DNA from: an uncultured Pelagibacteraceae bacterium | GTDB lineage: Bacteria; Pseudomonadota; Alphaproteobacteria; Pelagibacterales; Pelagibacteraceae | Assembly: GCA_902537055.1 (NCBI GenBank) | Contig: CACAZW010000008.1 | Coordinates: 1 to 42,203 of the forward strand | Length of the DNA stretch: 42,203 bases | Reading direction: 5' to 3' | Shown: one piece after another, positions 26,523 through 34,911 of the stretch | Numbering within the stretch: the stretch's first letter is position 1 | Layout of the letters: each line of letters begins with the position of its first letter | The notes under the pieces: generated by a model | The model's database searches: none | What the model was told of the DNA's origin: nothing | Seen by the model: only the letters and a program-made list of their open reading frames with translations | Translations under genes and position numbers: made by a program

Positions 26523-26966
26523 GTGAGTAAAATATTAATCATTAATGGACCCAATCTTAATCTAATAGGTGAAAGAGAACAATCACAATATGGTAGCAAA
26601 GATTATAAATTCCTAGAGGATATTTGTGAGAAAAAATCTAAAGAATTAAATTTAACTCTTGAAATGAAACAATCAAATATTGAAGGAGAAATCGTAGATA
26701 TTATTCAAAGTGCCAGAAACGAATTCGATGGAATTATAATTAATGCAGGCGGCTATAGCCACACATCAGTTGCAATTAGAGATGCACTGGATGTATTTAA
26801 AGGTAAAATAATTGAGCTACATATATCAAATATATATAAAAGAGAGGAATTTCGTCATAAATCAATAATAAGTGGTGTTGTCACAGGAATAATTTGTGGA
26901 TTAGGGATAAATGGATATATTTTAGCCATAAATTCTATGCATGAAATGTTGAATGAAAATAAATAA
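26523..26966 (+). CDS. aroQ: 3-Dehydroquinate dehydratase, type II
   Basis: This is a 147-residue type II dehydroquinase of the shikimate pathway. I chose the GTG at 26523 because SKILIINGPNLNLIGERE begins right there, as in the family; an upstream TTG would put about 54 unrelated residues in front, antisense to thiS. Active-site parts are NGPNLN, the flexible lid GEREQSQYG with the catalytic Tyr, NAGGYSHTSVAIRDAL (NPGAYTH in most relatives) and ELHISNIYKREEFRHKS. The Pro-to-Ala change in NAGG is a small oddity. It overlaps accB by 14 nt; the aroQ-accB-accC order is common in proteobacteria. Confidence 0.95.
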   Translation: MSKILIINGPNLNLIGEREQSQYGSKDYKFLEDICEKKSKELNLTLEMKQSNIEGEIVDIIQSARNEFDGIIINAGGYSHTSVAIRDALDVFKGKIIELHISNIYKREEFRHKSIISGVVTGIICGLGINGYILAINSMHEMLNENK

Positions 26967-27375
26967 AAATATAATCAAAGAGCTTACTGAATATTTAGAC
27001 GAGTTTAATCTTACCGAGATAGAATACACTGAAAAAGATATAAAAGTAAAAGTATCAAAGTCATCTGGAGTAAATATAGCTGCGGTTAAAGAAACAAAAT
27101 CAGAAATAAAATCAGAGAATATAAAATTAGATAATACAAGTGGAACTGAAGTTACATCACCTATTATTGGAACAGCCTATTTAGCACCAGAACCAGGTGG
27201 TAAAAAGTTTGCAGAGGTAGGCAAAAAAATTAACAAAGGTGATACAATTATGATTGTTGAAGCTATGAAAACAATGAATCATGTCCCTTCTCCAATAGCT
27301 GGTACTATAAAAAAAATTTGTGTTGAAGATGGTCAACCTGTTGAATATGGACATACCATAGCAATAATTGAGTAA
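26953..27375 (+). CDS. accB: Biotin carboxyl carrier protein of acetyl-CoA carboxylase
   Basis: This 140-residue BCCP carries CO2 on biotin between AccC and the carboxyltransferase in the first step of fatty-acid synthesis. The N-terminal helix (INKNIIKELTEYLDEF) is the AccC-contact region, followed by a linker of about 35 residues with few prolines. The biotinyl domain begins at TSPIIGTAYLAPEPG, and biotin is attached to Lys106 in VEAMKTMNHV. The start overlaps aroQ by 14 nt, and accC follows after 2 nt. Confidence 0.97.
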   Translation: MKINKNIIKELTEYLDEFNLTEIEYTEKDIKVKVSKSSGVNIAAVKETKSEIKSENIKLDNTSGTEVTSPIIGTAYLAPEPGGKKFAEVGKKINKGDTIMIVEAMKTMNHVPSPIAGTIKKICVEDGQPVEYGHTIAIIE

Positions 27376-27377
27376 CA

Positions 27378-28715
27378 ATGTTCAAAAAAATTCTTGTTGC
27401 AAATAGAGGTGAGATAGCTGTTAGAGTTATCAGAGCTTGTAAAGAATGGGGTATACAAACAGTTGCTATTCATTCTGATGTTGATAGAAACAGCATGCAT
27501 GTTCGATTAGCTGATGAAAGCATTTGTGTAGGACCTCATCAAGCCGCAAGTAGCTATTTAAATATTCCAGCTATTATGTCAGCTATTGAATTAACAAATT
27601 CTGAAGCTGTTCATCCAGGTTATGGTTTTTTATCTGAAAATTATGAATTTGCAAAAATCCTTGAAGAGAATAAAATTAAATTCATTGGTCCATCATCTTC
27701 ATTAATTAAAATGATGGGTGATAAAATTGAAGCAAAAAAAATTGCAAAAAAATATGGTCTTCCTGTAATTGAAGGATCTGATGGAGGTGTATCAGATTTT
27801 AACGAAGCAAAAAAAATATGCAAAGAAATTGGATATCCAGTTCTAATTAAAGCTGCTGGTGGTGGTGGAGGAAAAGGAATGAAGGTTGTCACAAAAGAAG
27901 ACGAATTTGAAAGCCTATTTTTAACTGCCAAAACTGAGGCAAAAAAATTTTTTGGTAATGATGAGGTTTATATTGAAAAATTTTTTCAAAATCCAAGACA
28001 TATTGAAGTTCAAGTATTATCTGGAAAAAACAGAACAGTGCATTTGCATGAAAGAGATTGTTCTATTCAAAGGAGACATCAGAAATTAATCGAAGAAACG
28101 CCTAGTCCTTTATTGAATGATAAATTAAGAAATGACCTTTTTGATAAAACAGTAAAAATGGTAAGCCAAATTGGATACGAAGGTGCTGGCACAGTAGAAT
28201 TTATTTTTGAGGATGGAAAATTTTATTTTTTAGAAATGAATACAAGAATACAAGTAGAACATCCAGTAACAGAAGTAGTGACAGGTATAGATTTAATCAA
28301 AGAACAAATATGGATTGCATACGATGGTAACACAGCTTTAAAACAAGAGGATATTAAACCTAGAGGGCACGCGATTGAGTGCAGAATTAACGCAGAAGAT
28401 GTAAGTAAAAATTTTCAACCTTCGCCAGGGGAAATTACTATGTGTCATCAGCCATCAGGTTTTAGAACAAGAGTAGATGGTGCTATATTTCAAGGTTATA
28501 ACGTAACTCCATATTATGATAGTATGATATGTAAAGTAATATGTCATGGAAGGAATAGAACCGAAGCAATTCAAAGAATGCGAAGATCCCTTGATGAATT
28601 TGTTATAGAGGGTATTAAAACAACAATAGACTTGCATAAAATACTTTTAAATCATAAAAAATTTTTAGACTCAGATTTTAATGTGAGTTGGCTTGATAAA
28701 GAAAAATTACTCTAA
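27378..28715 (+). CDS. accC: Biotin carboxylase of acetyl-CoA carboxylase
   Basis: This 445-residue ATP-grasp enzyme carboxylates the biotin of AccB. Key parts are MFKKILVANRGEIAVRVIRACKE at the N-terminus, EAVHPGYGFLSEN, the glycine-rich ATP lid KAAGGGGGKGMKVV, HLHERDCSIQRRHQKLIEE, FLEMNTRIQVEHPVTE (metal and bicarbonate site) and RGHAIECRINAED. The length is normal. It is the last gene of aroQ-accB-accC. Its stop overlaps the stop of the opposing DUF2155 gene (CTAA). In many alphaproteobacteria aat follows accC; it is not here. Confidence 0.98.
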   Translation: MFKKILVANRGEIAVRVIRACKEWGIQTVAIHSDVDRNSMHVRLADESICVGPHQAASSYLNIPAIMSAIELTNSEAVHPGYGFLSENYEFAKILEENKIKFIGPSSSLIKMMGDKIEAKKIAKKYGLPVIEGSDGGVSDFNEAKKICKEIGYPVLIKAAGGGGGKGMKVVTKEDEFESLFLTAKTEAKKFFGNDEVYIEKFFQNPRHIEVQVLSGKNRTVHLHERDCSIQRRHQKLIEETPSPLLNDKLRNDLFDKTVKMVSQIGYEGAGTVEFIFEDGKFYFLEMNTRIQVEHPVTEVVTGIDLIKEQIWIAYDGNTALKQEDIKPRGHAIECRINAEDVSKNFQPSPGEITMCHQPSGFRTRVDGAIFQGYNVTPYYDSMICKVICHGRNRTEAIQRMRRSLDEFVIEGIKTTIDLHKILLNHKKFLDSDFNVSWLDKEKLL

Positions 28716-29119
28716 GAATAACATTTTTTTAACCAAATATCATAAACAGGATGATCAAACGGTCTAATTGATGGAGACGAGGCAAATGTCCAATCATTAA
28801 AAATGAACACCTTGTTCTCATCTTTGTTTACTGTATCTCTTACTTGCATGTATGCTGTAACTTCTGGATCATCATCAAATTTTGAATTGTTACATTTAAG
28901 AATATTTATTGACAGATTTTTAAATTTATATTCCTTTCCAACTTCAATCTCTATAATATCACTCTGAGAGTTTACCTTATCTAGTATTGTTAAAACAGCG
29001 TAAATTTCTGTTCGTGAATCATTTTCACTTAAAGAATTATTCATTAACAAATAATATGTAAAAAAAACAAGTATATAAACTTTAACTTTTCCAAGAAGTG
29101 TATTTTTTGTTTGAAGCAT
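28712..29119 (-). CDS. DUF2155 family protein, secreted or anchored
   Basis: This 135-residue protein has an N-terminal hydrophobic segment (VYILVFFTYYLLM, about residues 13-26) that should act as a signal or anchor, so the domain lies outside the inner membrane. The remainder carries the DUF2155 pattern: ILDKVNSQ, KNLSINILKC, AYMQVRD, and VFIFNDWTFASSPSIRPFDHPVYDIWLKKC. The function is unknown. The gene regularly sits beside an NDUFA12-like gene in alphaproteobacteria, as here. I chose the ATG at 29119 because it keeps the hydrophobic segment; this makes a 38-nt out-of-frame overlap with the upstream gene. Confidence 0.82.
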   Translation of the reverse strand: MLQTKNTLLGKVKVYILVFFTYYLLMNNSLSENDSRTEIYAVLTILDKVNSQSDIIEIEVGKEYKFKNLSINILKCNNSKFDDDPEVTAYMQVRDTVNKDENKVFIFNDWTFASSPSIRPFDHPVYDIWLKKCYS

Positions 29120-29438
29120 TTTTACTTTTGTTTTTTTTTGGATGATAGGAATTTTCTGTTCCTGTTTGATTTGGCATATGCTCTTTTTGCCAACTATATT
29201 TGTCCAATTCGTGACTGTTTTCAATTTTATTTCCCATATAATGCATCCAAGAATACCATTCGCTTGGTATTTTTGATGCTTCAACTTCCCCGTTGTAAAT
29301 AACCCATCTTTTTCCTGATTTGCTCTCATAATATTTGTTACCTAAATTATCTTCGCCGACTAATTTTCCAAACAAAATTGTATTTAACCTTGTGCCAAAC
29401 GTTTGCTTGTTCCACCAAGTAAAAATTTCTTTAATCAT
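29082..29438 (-). CDS. NDUFA12-like NADH:ubiquinone oxidoreductase accessory subunit
   Basis: This 118-residue protein belongs to the family of the 17.2-kDa (NDUFA12/B17.2) accessory subunit of respiratory complex I, found in alphaproteobacteria and mitochondria. Matching segments are TFGTRLNTILFGKLVGEDNLGNKYYES, GKRWVIYNG, ASKIPSEWYSWMHYM and YSWQKEHMPNQTGT. The Lys-rich tail is less conserved. It probably helps assemble or stabilise complex I; no nuo gene lies in this window. It heads a two-gene unit with DUF2155 and is divergent from the reductase-tail gene across a palindrome-rich gap. Confidence 0.9.
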   Translation of the reverse strand: MIKEIFTWWNKQTFGTRLNTILFGKLVGEDNLGNKYYESKSGKRWVIYNGEVEASKIPSEWYSWMHYMGNKIENSHELDKYSWQKEHMPNQTGTENSYHPKKNKSKNASNKKYTSWKS

Positions 29439-29546
29439 TTTATTTAAGTTATTTTCAATTTATAATTGTAAATTTACAATTAGACTATATTTAAAAAATG
29501 TATATACATAAATCTTACCAAGATTCAATTTACAAATAGGATTAAA
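29439..29546. promoter_or_regulatory. Palindrome-rich divergent intergenic region
   Basis: This 108-nt gap lies between the NDUFA12-like and reductase-tail genes. It holds a perfect 20-bp palindrome TAATTGTAAATTTACAATTA (29463-29482), a 12-bp palindrome ATGTATATACAT (29498-29509), and a short hairpin AATCTT-ACC-AAGATT (29511-29525). A further copy of the half-site AATTTACAA is at 29527-29535. AGG at 29538-29540, six nt before the ATG at 29547, may be the ribosome site. The large palindrome does not fit the NrdR, Fur or Fnr consensus. It is a candidate operator for one or both genes. Confidence 0.45.
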
Positions 29547-30368
29547 ATGGCAAAATATTTAGTTGAAACATATTACACTTGTAGCTTTAAAGTGTCTCAT
29601 TATTTAGATGATATAAACGAGGAAAATCTTAAGAACTTAGAGAATAAGGATGATGGTAAATTTGAGATTATTGATGTTAAGTTAGATAATAGAAAAACAA
29701 AAAATCTTCAAGATACCAAAAGTAGCAAAGTTGAAATAGTTTCACAGCCAATTAATGGTCAAGAAATTAAAAATAGCCTTAAATCTAAACCGATTGATGA
29801 AAGTTTTAAAAGAAATATCACCGATAATATAGGTAAAAGATTTAGTATGCCTGATAGAAGAAAAGGTTATATCCAAAAAGCCTCGATAGGTGATCATAAA
29901 GTATATTTGCATACTGGCGAATATGAAGACGGCAAAATAGGAGAAATTTTTATCGATACAAGTAAAGAAGGTGAATTAGTAAAGGCTCTTATGAACAATT
30001 TTGCAATAGCAATATCATTAGGCCTTCAATATGGAGTTCCACTAGATGAATTTGTAAATGCATATTTAGATACAAAATTTGAACCTTCTGGTAAAGTTTA
30101 TGGAAATGATCGAATAATGAGTGCAAGTTCAATATTAGATTATATTTTTAGAGAGCTGGCGATTTCCTATTTAAATAGAGAAGATTTAGCTCACACCCCA
30201 TCTATAACTGGCAATTCTGACACAAATGAAAGTCAAAATAGTGAAGATCAAAATCAACTAATTAAACTTGTAAAAGATATTACAAGCAAGGGTTTTGTTA
30301 GAAATAACTACAAAAGGAAACTAGTAGATTTGTCAGATATAAGAATAAACCTTAAAGGAAAAAAATAA
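29547..30368 (+). CDS. Stand-alone homologue of the C-terminal region of B12-dependent ribonucleotide reductase
   Basis: This 273-residue protein matches, from about residue 105 to 220, the far C-terminal region of alphaproteobacterial class II ribonucleotide reductase (NrdJ): [69 protein letters not shown], and [23 protein letters not shown]. The radical-forming and catalytic domains are absent, so it cannot be a reductase alone, although it may be labelled as one. The first 100 residues ([21 protein letters not shown] and a charged linker) are not part of that region. Only one Cys is seen (residue 11), so the thiol pair of a reductase tail is missing. The role is unknown; binding nucleotides or assisting a reductase encoded elsewhere is a guess. 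Its stop directly abuts the aspS stop. Confidence 0.8.
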   Translation: MAKYLVETYYTCSFKVSHYLDDINEENLKNLENKDDGKFEIIDVKLDNRKTKNLQDTKSSKVEIVSQPINGQEIKNSLKSKPIDESFKRNITDNIGKRFSMPDRRKGYIQKASIGDHKVYLHTGEYEDGKIGEIFIDTSKEGELVKALMNNFAIAISLGLQYGVPLDEFVNAYLDTKFEPSGKVYGNDRIMSASSILDYIFRELAISYLNREDLAHTPSITGNSDTNESQNSEDQNQLIKLVKDITSKGFVRNNYKRKLVDLSDIRINLKGKK

Positions 30369-32150
30369 TTATTTTTTTCTTTTTGAAATATTAAGTTCTT
30401 TTAATTGATATTCATCTACCTCAGAAGGAGCATTCATCATTAAATCTTGAGCATTTTGATTCATTGGAAACATCGTTACTTCTCTAATATTTTTTTCTTC
30501 TGCTAATAACATCACGATCCTATCTATACCAGGGGCGATACCGCCATGAGGCGGTGCTCCATAGCTTAAAGCATTAATCATACCACTAAATTTCTCATCT
30601 ACTGTTTCCTTAGAGTAGCCAGCGATTTCAAATAATTTATACATTAAATCAGGTTTATGGTTTCTGATCGCTCCAGAAGACAATTCAATGCCGTTACATA
30701 CAATATCATATTGAAATGCTTTTAGTTTCAAGGGTTCTGAAAGATCTAAATTATCAGTATCACCTTGTGGCATAGAAAAAGGGTTGTGACTAAATTCGAT
30801 CTTTTTAGTATTTTCATCTATTTCAAACATTGGATAGTCAACTACCCAACAAAATGAAAAAACATTTTCGTCAATTAAATTTAATTCATTTGCTATTTTA
30901 TTTCTTGCATTGCTTAATAATTTTTCAACTTCGGATTTATTTCCACAAGACATAAATATTGTATCACCTACTTCAGCATTCATTTTTGTCATTATTTCTT
31001 TCAGAGATTCCTCAGAAAAAAATTTTCCCACGGGTCCTTTAGCAATTAATTTGTCAGAATTTTCAAGAGAAAAATATGCAAGACCCGACGATCCTTCATC
31101 TTTTGCCCATTTATCAATTCCATCAAAAAAACTTCTTGGTTTTTCAGATGTATTTTTTGTCACAATTCCTCTAACTATCGATCCTTTAATTACTAATTTT
31201 TTAAAAATTTCAAAATTAATATCATCTCTTTTAAAAATTTCAGTAATTTCTACAATTTCTAAAGGATTTCTCAAATCTGGTTTATCAGAACCATATTTCA
31301 ACATAGCTTCATTAAAGGGAATTCTAGGAAATTTTTCATGGAGTAATTTTTTAGAAGAAAATTTTTTGAACAAATTTACAAATAGCTCCTCAACAATTTT
31401 AAATACATCCTCTTGTTCCACAAAAGACATTTCTAAGTCAAGTTGATAAAACTCTCCTGGACTTCTATCCGCTCTTGCATCTTCATCTCTAAAACACGGG
31501 GCAATTTGAAAATATTTATCAAATCCTGATACCATGATTAATTGTTTAAATTGCTGTGGTGCTTGAGGTAAAGCATAAAATTTACCTGGGTTTAGTCTAC
31601 TTGGTACTAAAAAATCTCTAGCACCTTCTGGACTTGATGAAGTTAATATGGGTGTTTGATATTCTAGAAAACCATATTTTTGCATTTCAGATCTAATAAA
31701 TGAAATAATTTTAGATCTTAAGATAATATTATTATGAATTTTATTTCTCCTTAAATCTAAAAATCTGTACTTTAATCTAATTTCTTCAGAGTATTCTTGA
31801 TCTGAAAAAACAGGTAATGGTAATTCCTTAGTTCTTGAGAGTATTTTAAATTTTTCAATTCCTACTTCGATTTCTCCTGTATTTAAATTTTTGTTAATTG
31901 TCTCTTTTTCTCTCGCTAAAACTTTACCTTCAATTTGTAGTACAGTTTCTAAGGGAAGTTTTTCAATTTCTTTAAAAATTTTTTTACCTTTATCGATTAC
32001 ACATTGGGTTAGCCCATAGTGATCTCTTAAATCTAAAAATAATAGATTTCCATGATCTCTTTTCTTATTTATCCAGCCTGATAACTTTATTGTTTGATCT
32101 TTGTTCTTTAGAGTTAGTTCTCCACAGGTATTTGTTCTATATTTACTCAA
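30369..32150 (-). CDS. aspS: Aspartyl-tRNA synthetase, probably non-discriminating
   Basis: This 593-residue class IIb synthetase has an N-terminal OB fold for the anticodon (KLSGWINKKRDHGNLLFLDLRDHYGL), the motif 2 region PCFRDEDARADRSPGEFYQLDLEMSF, a bacterial insertion (GAD) domain near residues 280-410, and motif 3 GGIAPGIDRIVMLL. The anticodon-binding loop has His33 in RDHGN. Enzymes with His at this place tend to charge both tRNA-Asp and tRNA-Asn, while the Escherichia enzyme has Leu, so a non-discriminating enzyme working with GatCAB is likely. The start is a TTG overlapping the hda stop (TTGA). No ATG lies nearby that would keep the OB fold. Confidence 0.96.
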   Translation of the reverse strand: MSKYRTNTCGELTLKNKDQTIKLSGWINKKRDHGNLLFLDLRDHYGLTQCVIDKGKKIFKEIEKLPLETVLQIEGKVLAREKETINKNLNTGEIEVGIEKFKILSRTKELPLPVFSDQEYSEEIRLKYRFLDLRRNKIHNNIILRSKIISFIRSEMQKYGFLEYQTPILTSSSPEGARDFLVPSRLNPGKFYALPQAPQQFKQLIMVSGFDKYFQIAPCFRDEDARADRSPGEFYQLDLEMSFVEQEDVFKIVEELFVNLFKKFSSKKLLHEKFPRIPFNEAMLKYGSDKPDLRNPLEIVEITEIFKRDDINFEIFKKLVIKGSIVRGIVTKNTSEKPRSFFDGIDKWAKDEGSSGLAYFSLENSDKLIAKGPVGKFFSEESLKEIMTKMNAEVGDTIFMSCGNKSEVEKLLSNARNKIANELNLIDENVFSFCWVVDYPMFEIDENTKKIEFSHNPFSMPQGDTDNLDLSEPLKLKAFQYDIVCNGIELSSGAIRNHKPDLMYKLFEIAGYSKETVDEKFSGMINALSYGAPPHGGIAPGIDRIVMLLAEEKNIREVTMFPMNQNAQDLMMNAPSEVDEYQLKELNISKRKK

Positions 32151-32806
32151 TTTATTATCTCTTTTATTATTTTAAAGTTAATAGATTTCTTTTTCTTTAA
32201 ACTCAATTCATCAATCTTATATATAAATTCATGCATTTTGCTATATGATCTAGAAATTCTTTTAATAATATAATCTATAATTTTGTTATCTAACTTAATT
32301 TGCCTGTCTGAGAAACTTTTTAAAATTATTGCATAAATCAGCTCATCATCTGGCTGCTCTATTTTGGCTATTATGCAATTCTTTAATCTTGATAGTAAAT
32401 CTGGAAGTGTAAATTTCATTGTATCTATTGGCTTTTTTGAAGAGATCAACAAATATTTATTATCTTGTTCAACTAAGTTAATTAACGAGTAAAGAATTTT
32501 TTCGTCAAAATTTTCATTTAAGTCCTCAATTATTATATTATTAGATAATTTTATTCTTCTCAAAGTCTGATCATTGATTTCGCTGCTGTGTAAATATAAA
32601 GCATCACTTTTAATTTTAAATATTTTCGACAAATGTGTTTTGCCAGAATATTTTTCTCCACTTATATTAACAATTTTTTTTTCCCATTTAGGCCAAATTT
32701 CTATAATATTTTTTGCAAAATAATTACTTTTGGATACATAATAATCATTTTCATCAAAACTTTCAGAAATTCCAAAGTCTAAGAGTTTTTGATCCAACTC
32801 TCTCAT
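32147..32806 (-). CDS. hda: Hda-like DnaA-family ATPase
   Basis: This 219-residue AAA+ protein resembles the ATPase core of DnaA without the DNA-binding domain, the layout of Hda/HdaA, which inactivates DnaA after initiation. Walker A is GEKYSGKT (residues 50-57), Walker B is NIIIEDLN, sensor 1 is LLISSKKP, and LPDLLSRLKNC is the box with the conserved arginine. ATG at 32806 overlaps the DUF2066 stop (ATGA); a TTG twelve bases upstream is a weaker choice. The neighbour DUF2066 commonly precedes hda in alphaproteobacteria. A DnaA-type loader with another role is possible. Confidence 0.85.
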   Translation of the reverse strand: MRELDQKLLDFGISESFDENDYYVSKSNYFAKNIIEIWPKWEKKIVNISGEKYSGKTHLSKIFKIKSDALYLHSSEINDQTLRRIKLSNNIIIEDLNENFDEKILYSLINLVEQDNKYLLISSKKPIDTMKFTLPDLLSRLKNCIIAKIEQPDDELIYAIILKSFSDRQIKLDNKIIDYIIKRISRSYSKMHEFIYKIDELSLKKKKSINFKIIKEIIN

Positions 32807-33879
32807 TCTATTTTCCAAACATAATTAGAAGAATTTATATTTATATCATTTTCTTTCAAAGTATTTAAAAATTTATCAGGATTATTATTATAAATTATTT
32901 TATATACAATTTCATTACTATTCATTTTTTCTATACCATATTCATATACATAATCCGATTGATTTAATACTTTTTCTAATTTGTCAGAGATTGTAAAATT
33001 ACTATTTTTTAATGAAATTTTTATAGGCACTATAATTGAGGTATTAATTTTATTAATCAACTTCCATTTATCCTCATATATATTTTTTAAATTTAAAATA
33101 ACTTGATCCAATATTTCTTTATCTTCATAATTAATATTATTTTGTTTTAAATTAAAATTGAAATTTGAATTTGAAAAACTAATTTTAGAAAATATTTTTA
33201 AATTTTTCTTATTTTTGTAAAATATAACAACAAATATATTCTCAAAATTATACTTATTTGTAATCTCGGATAAATCATTATTCTCTATATTATTTTTTAT
33301 TCTTTGAAAAAGACGAAAACTATCGATATTTTTATCTGGTAAATTATAATTTAATAAAAAATAATCCTCATTTACTTTGTTCCAATTATTGTAGAAATAA
33401 TTTTGATTAAAATATTGAATCTCATTAGTTGAGGTGTCCATTAAAATTGGTATAAATAAGATTTCAGTATTTTTTGGTATAGAAGAAATAATGTTTTTAC
33501 TTCTTATAAATGATAATAATTTTTTTTTGTCGAACCTAACCTCAAAATCAACCTCATAATTATTATTTAAAAATTTTTCATTTGTGATTGAGAAATTATC
33601 AATTAATGAACTAATTTTATTATTAGAAATATTTTCAAATAATTTTTTATCTTTATTTTCTACAATTCTGAAAATTAATGTATTAAATGCTTTTTTAAAA
33701 CCCTTGCTTATCACTTTATCTTTATTAAAATTTACATCGTATTCTTCTTTAATATTAATATTTTTAACTGTGTAATTATTTGCAAATGCTTTAATTGTGG
33801 AAAACTTGATAAAAAATAAAATCAAAAGTAAAAAAAAAAAGTATAAGTAGTTATTAATTTTATTTTTGGTTAAAAACAT
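32803..33879 (-). CDS. DUF2066 family protein, exported
   Basis: This 358-residue protein has a strongly hydrophobic N-terminal segment (residues about 11-33, ending KAFA), a probable signal peptide. The rest is a diverged DUF2066 domain. NYTVKNINIKEEYDVNFNKDKVISKGFKKAFNTLIFRI matches the start of this family, whose members carry many short helices and strands and no known activity. Sequence conservation is poor and Asn/Lys content is very high. An 11-T run (33840-33830) in the signal peptide may be prone to slippage. The stop overlaps the hda start. It is divergent from purM across only 9 nt. Confidence 0.75.
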   Translation of the reverse strand: MFLTKNKINNYLYFFFLLLILFFIKFSTIKAFANNYTVKNINIKEEYDVNFNKDKVISKGFKKAFNTLIFRIVENKDKKLFENISNNKISSLIDNFSITNEKFLNNNYEVDFEVRFDKKKLLSFIRSKNIISSIPKNTEILFIPILMDTSTNEIQYFNQNYFYNNWNKVNEDYFLLNYNLPDKNIDSFRLFQRIKNNIENNDLSEITNKYNFENIFVVIFYKNKKNLKIFSKISFSNSNFNFNLKQNNINYEDKEILDQVILNLKNIYEDKWKLINKINTSIIVPIKISLKNSNFTISDKLEKVLNQSDYVYEYGIEKMNSNEIVYKIIYNNNPDKFLNTLKENDININSSNYVWKIE

Positions 33880-33888
33880 AATTTAAAC

Positions 33889-34911
33889 ATGAAAGATAAA
33901 AATTTTACATATGAAAAAAGTGGCGTTAGCATAAAAAAAGCAGATAAATTTGTTAAATATATATCTACAAGCACAAAAAAATCAAAAAAAAGTGGTCATT
34001 TTAAGAATATTGGAGGATTTGGTGCAATTACTAGACTGCCAAAAATTTATAAGAATCCATACCTTGTTACTAGTACTGATGGTGTTGGAACAAAAATTGA
34101 GGTGGCAAATCATCTAAATAAATTTGACACAATAGGAATAGATCTTGTGGCAATGTGTGTAAACGACATTATAGTTCAAGGAGCAAAGCCTTTACTTTTT
34201 TTAGATTACATATCAGTTGATCAAATAAATATAAAAAAATTAAAAAATATAATAAGAGGAATTATTAAAGGATGCAAACTAGCTGACTGTGAATTAGTTG
34301 GTGGAGAAACAGCCGAAATGCCTGGAACATATTCTAAAGGTAAATTTGATATTGCAGGATTTTGTTTAGGTTTAGTAAATAAAGATAAAATATTATTAAA
34401 TAAAATAAATGAAAAAGATTTAGTGCTAGCTATACCTTCCAGTGGTCTTCATTCAAATGGATATTCTTTAGTAAGACATATTATAAAAAAAAAGAAAATT
34501 AATTTAAAAAAAAACTCATTTTTAAAAAAGGAATTAATGATACCAACAAAAATATATGCAATGCATGTATTAGAATTAATAAAAAAAAAATATTTGAATG
34601 CTTGTGCAAATATTACAGGTGGTGGGTTAAAAGATAATATTAAAAGAATAATACCAGATAATTATTGTGCTGAAATAAACTTAGAAAAAATAAAAACATT
34701 AAAAATATTTAGATGGCTAAAAAGTCAAGGTATTAGCGATCAAGAAATGTTAAAAAGTTTCAATTGTGGCGTAGGTTTTTGTTTAATAGTAAAACATTCA
34801 AACTTCAAAAAAATAATTAGATTTTTTCCAAAAAAATATAAACCGTATGTTATTGGAAAAATTACAAAAAATTCAGAAAAAGTAAAGTTGAGTGGAAAAG
34901 TCACCTGGTAA
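33889..34911 (+). CDS. purM: Phosphoribosylformylglycinamidine cyclo-ligase (AIR synthetase)
   Basis: This 340-residue enzyme of purine synthesis closes the imidazole ring of AIR using ATP. Motifs are the N-terminal YEKSGVSIKKADKFV, ATP/metal site STDGVGTKIEVA, DLVAMCVNDIIVQGAKPLLFLDYI, GGETAEMPGTY, GLHSNGYSLVR and ITGGGLKDNI. The start follows an upstream TTTAAAC and lacks a clear ribosome site. purN overlaps its end by 20 nt; purM-purN is a standard pairing, so the two are cotranscribed. Confidence 0.97.
   Translation: MKDKNFTYEKSGVSIKKADKFVKYISTSTKKSKKSGHFKNIGGFGAITRLPKIYKNPYLVTSTDGVGTKIEVANHLNKFDTIGIDLVAMCVNDIIVQGAKPLLFLDYISVDQINIKKLKNIIRGIIKGCKLADCELVGGETAEMPGTYSKGKFDIAGFCLGLVNKDKILLNKINEKDLVLAIPSSGLHSNGYSLVRHIIKKKKINLKKNSFLKKELMIPTKIYAMHVLELIKKKYLNACANITGGGLKDNIKRIIPDNYCAEINLEKIKTLKIFRWLKSQGISDQEMLKSFNCGVGFCLIVKHSNFKKIIRFFPKKYKPYVIGKITKNSEKVKLSGKVTW

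Noticed and set aside
29120..29329. A 70-residue extension of the DUF2155 protein
   Set aside because: It overlaps the NDUFA12-like gene in another frame, and the DUF2155 signal segment begins after the ATG at 29119.
30910..31446. A 178-codon open frame antisense to aspS
   Set aside because: It lies wholly within aspS, has no recognisable domain, and open antisense frames are common when the coding strand is AT-rich with few CTA/TTA/TCA codons in that register.
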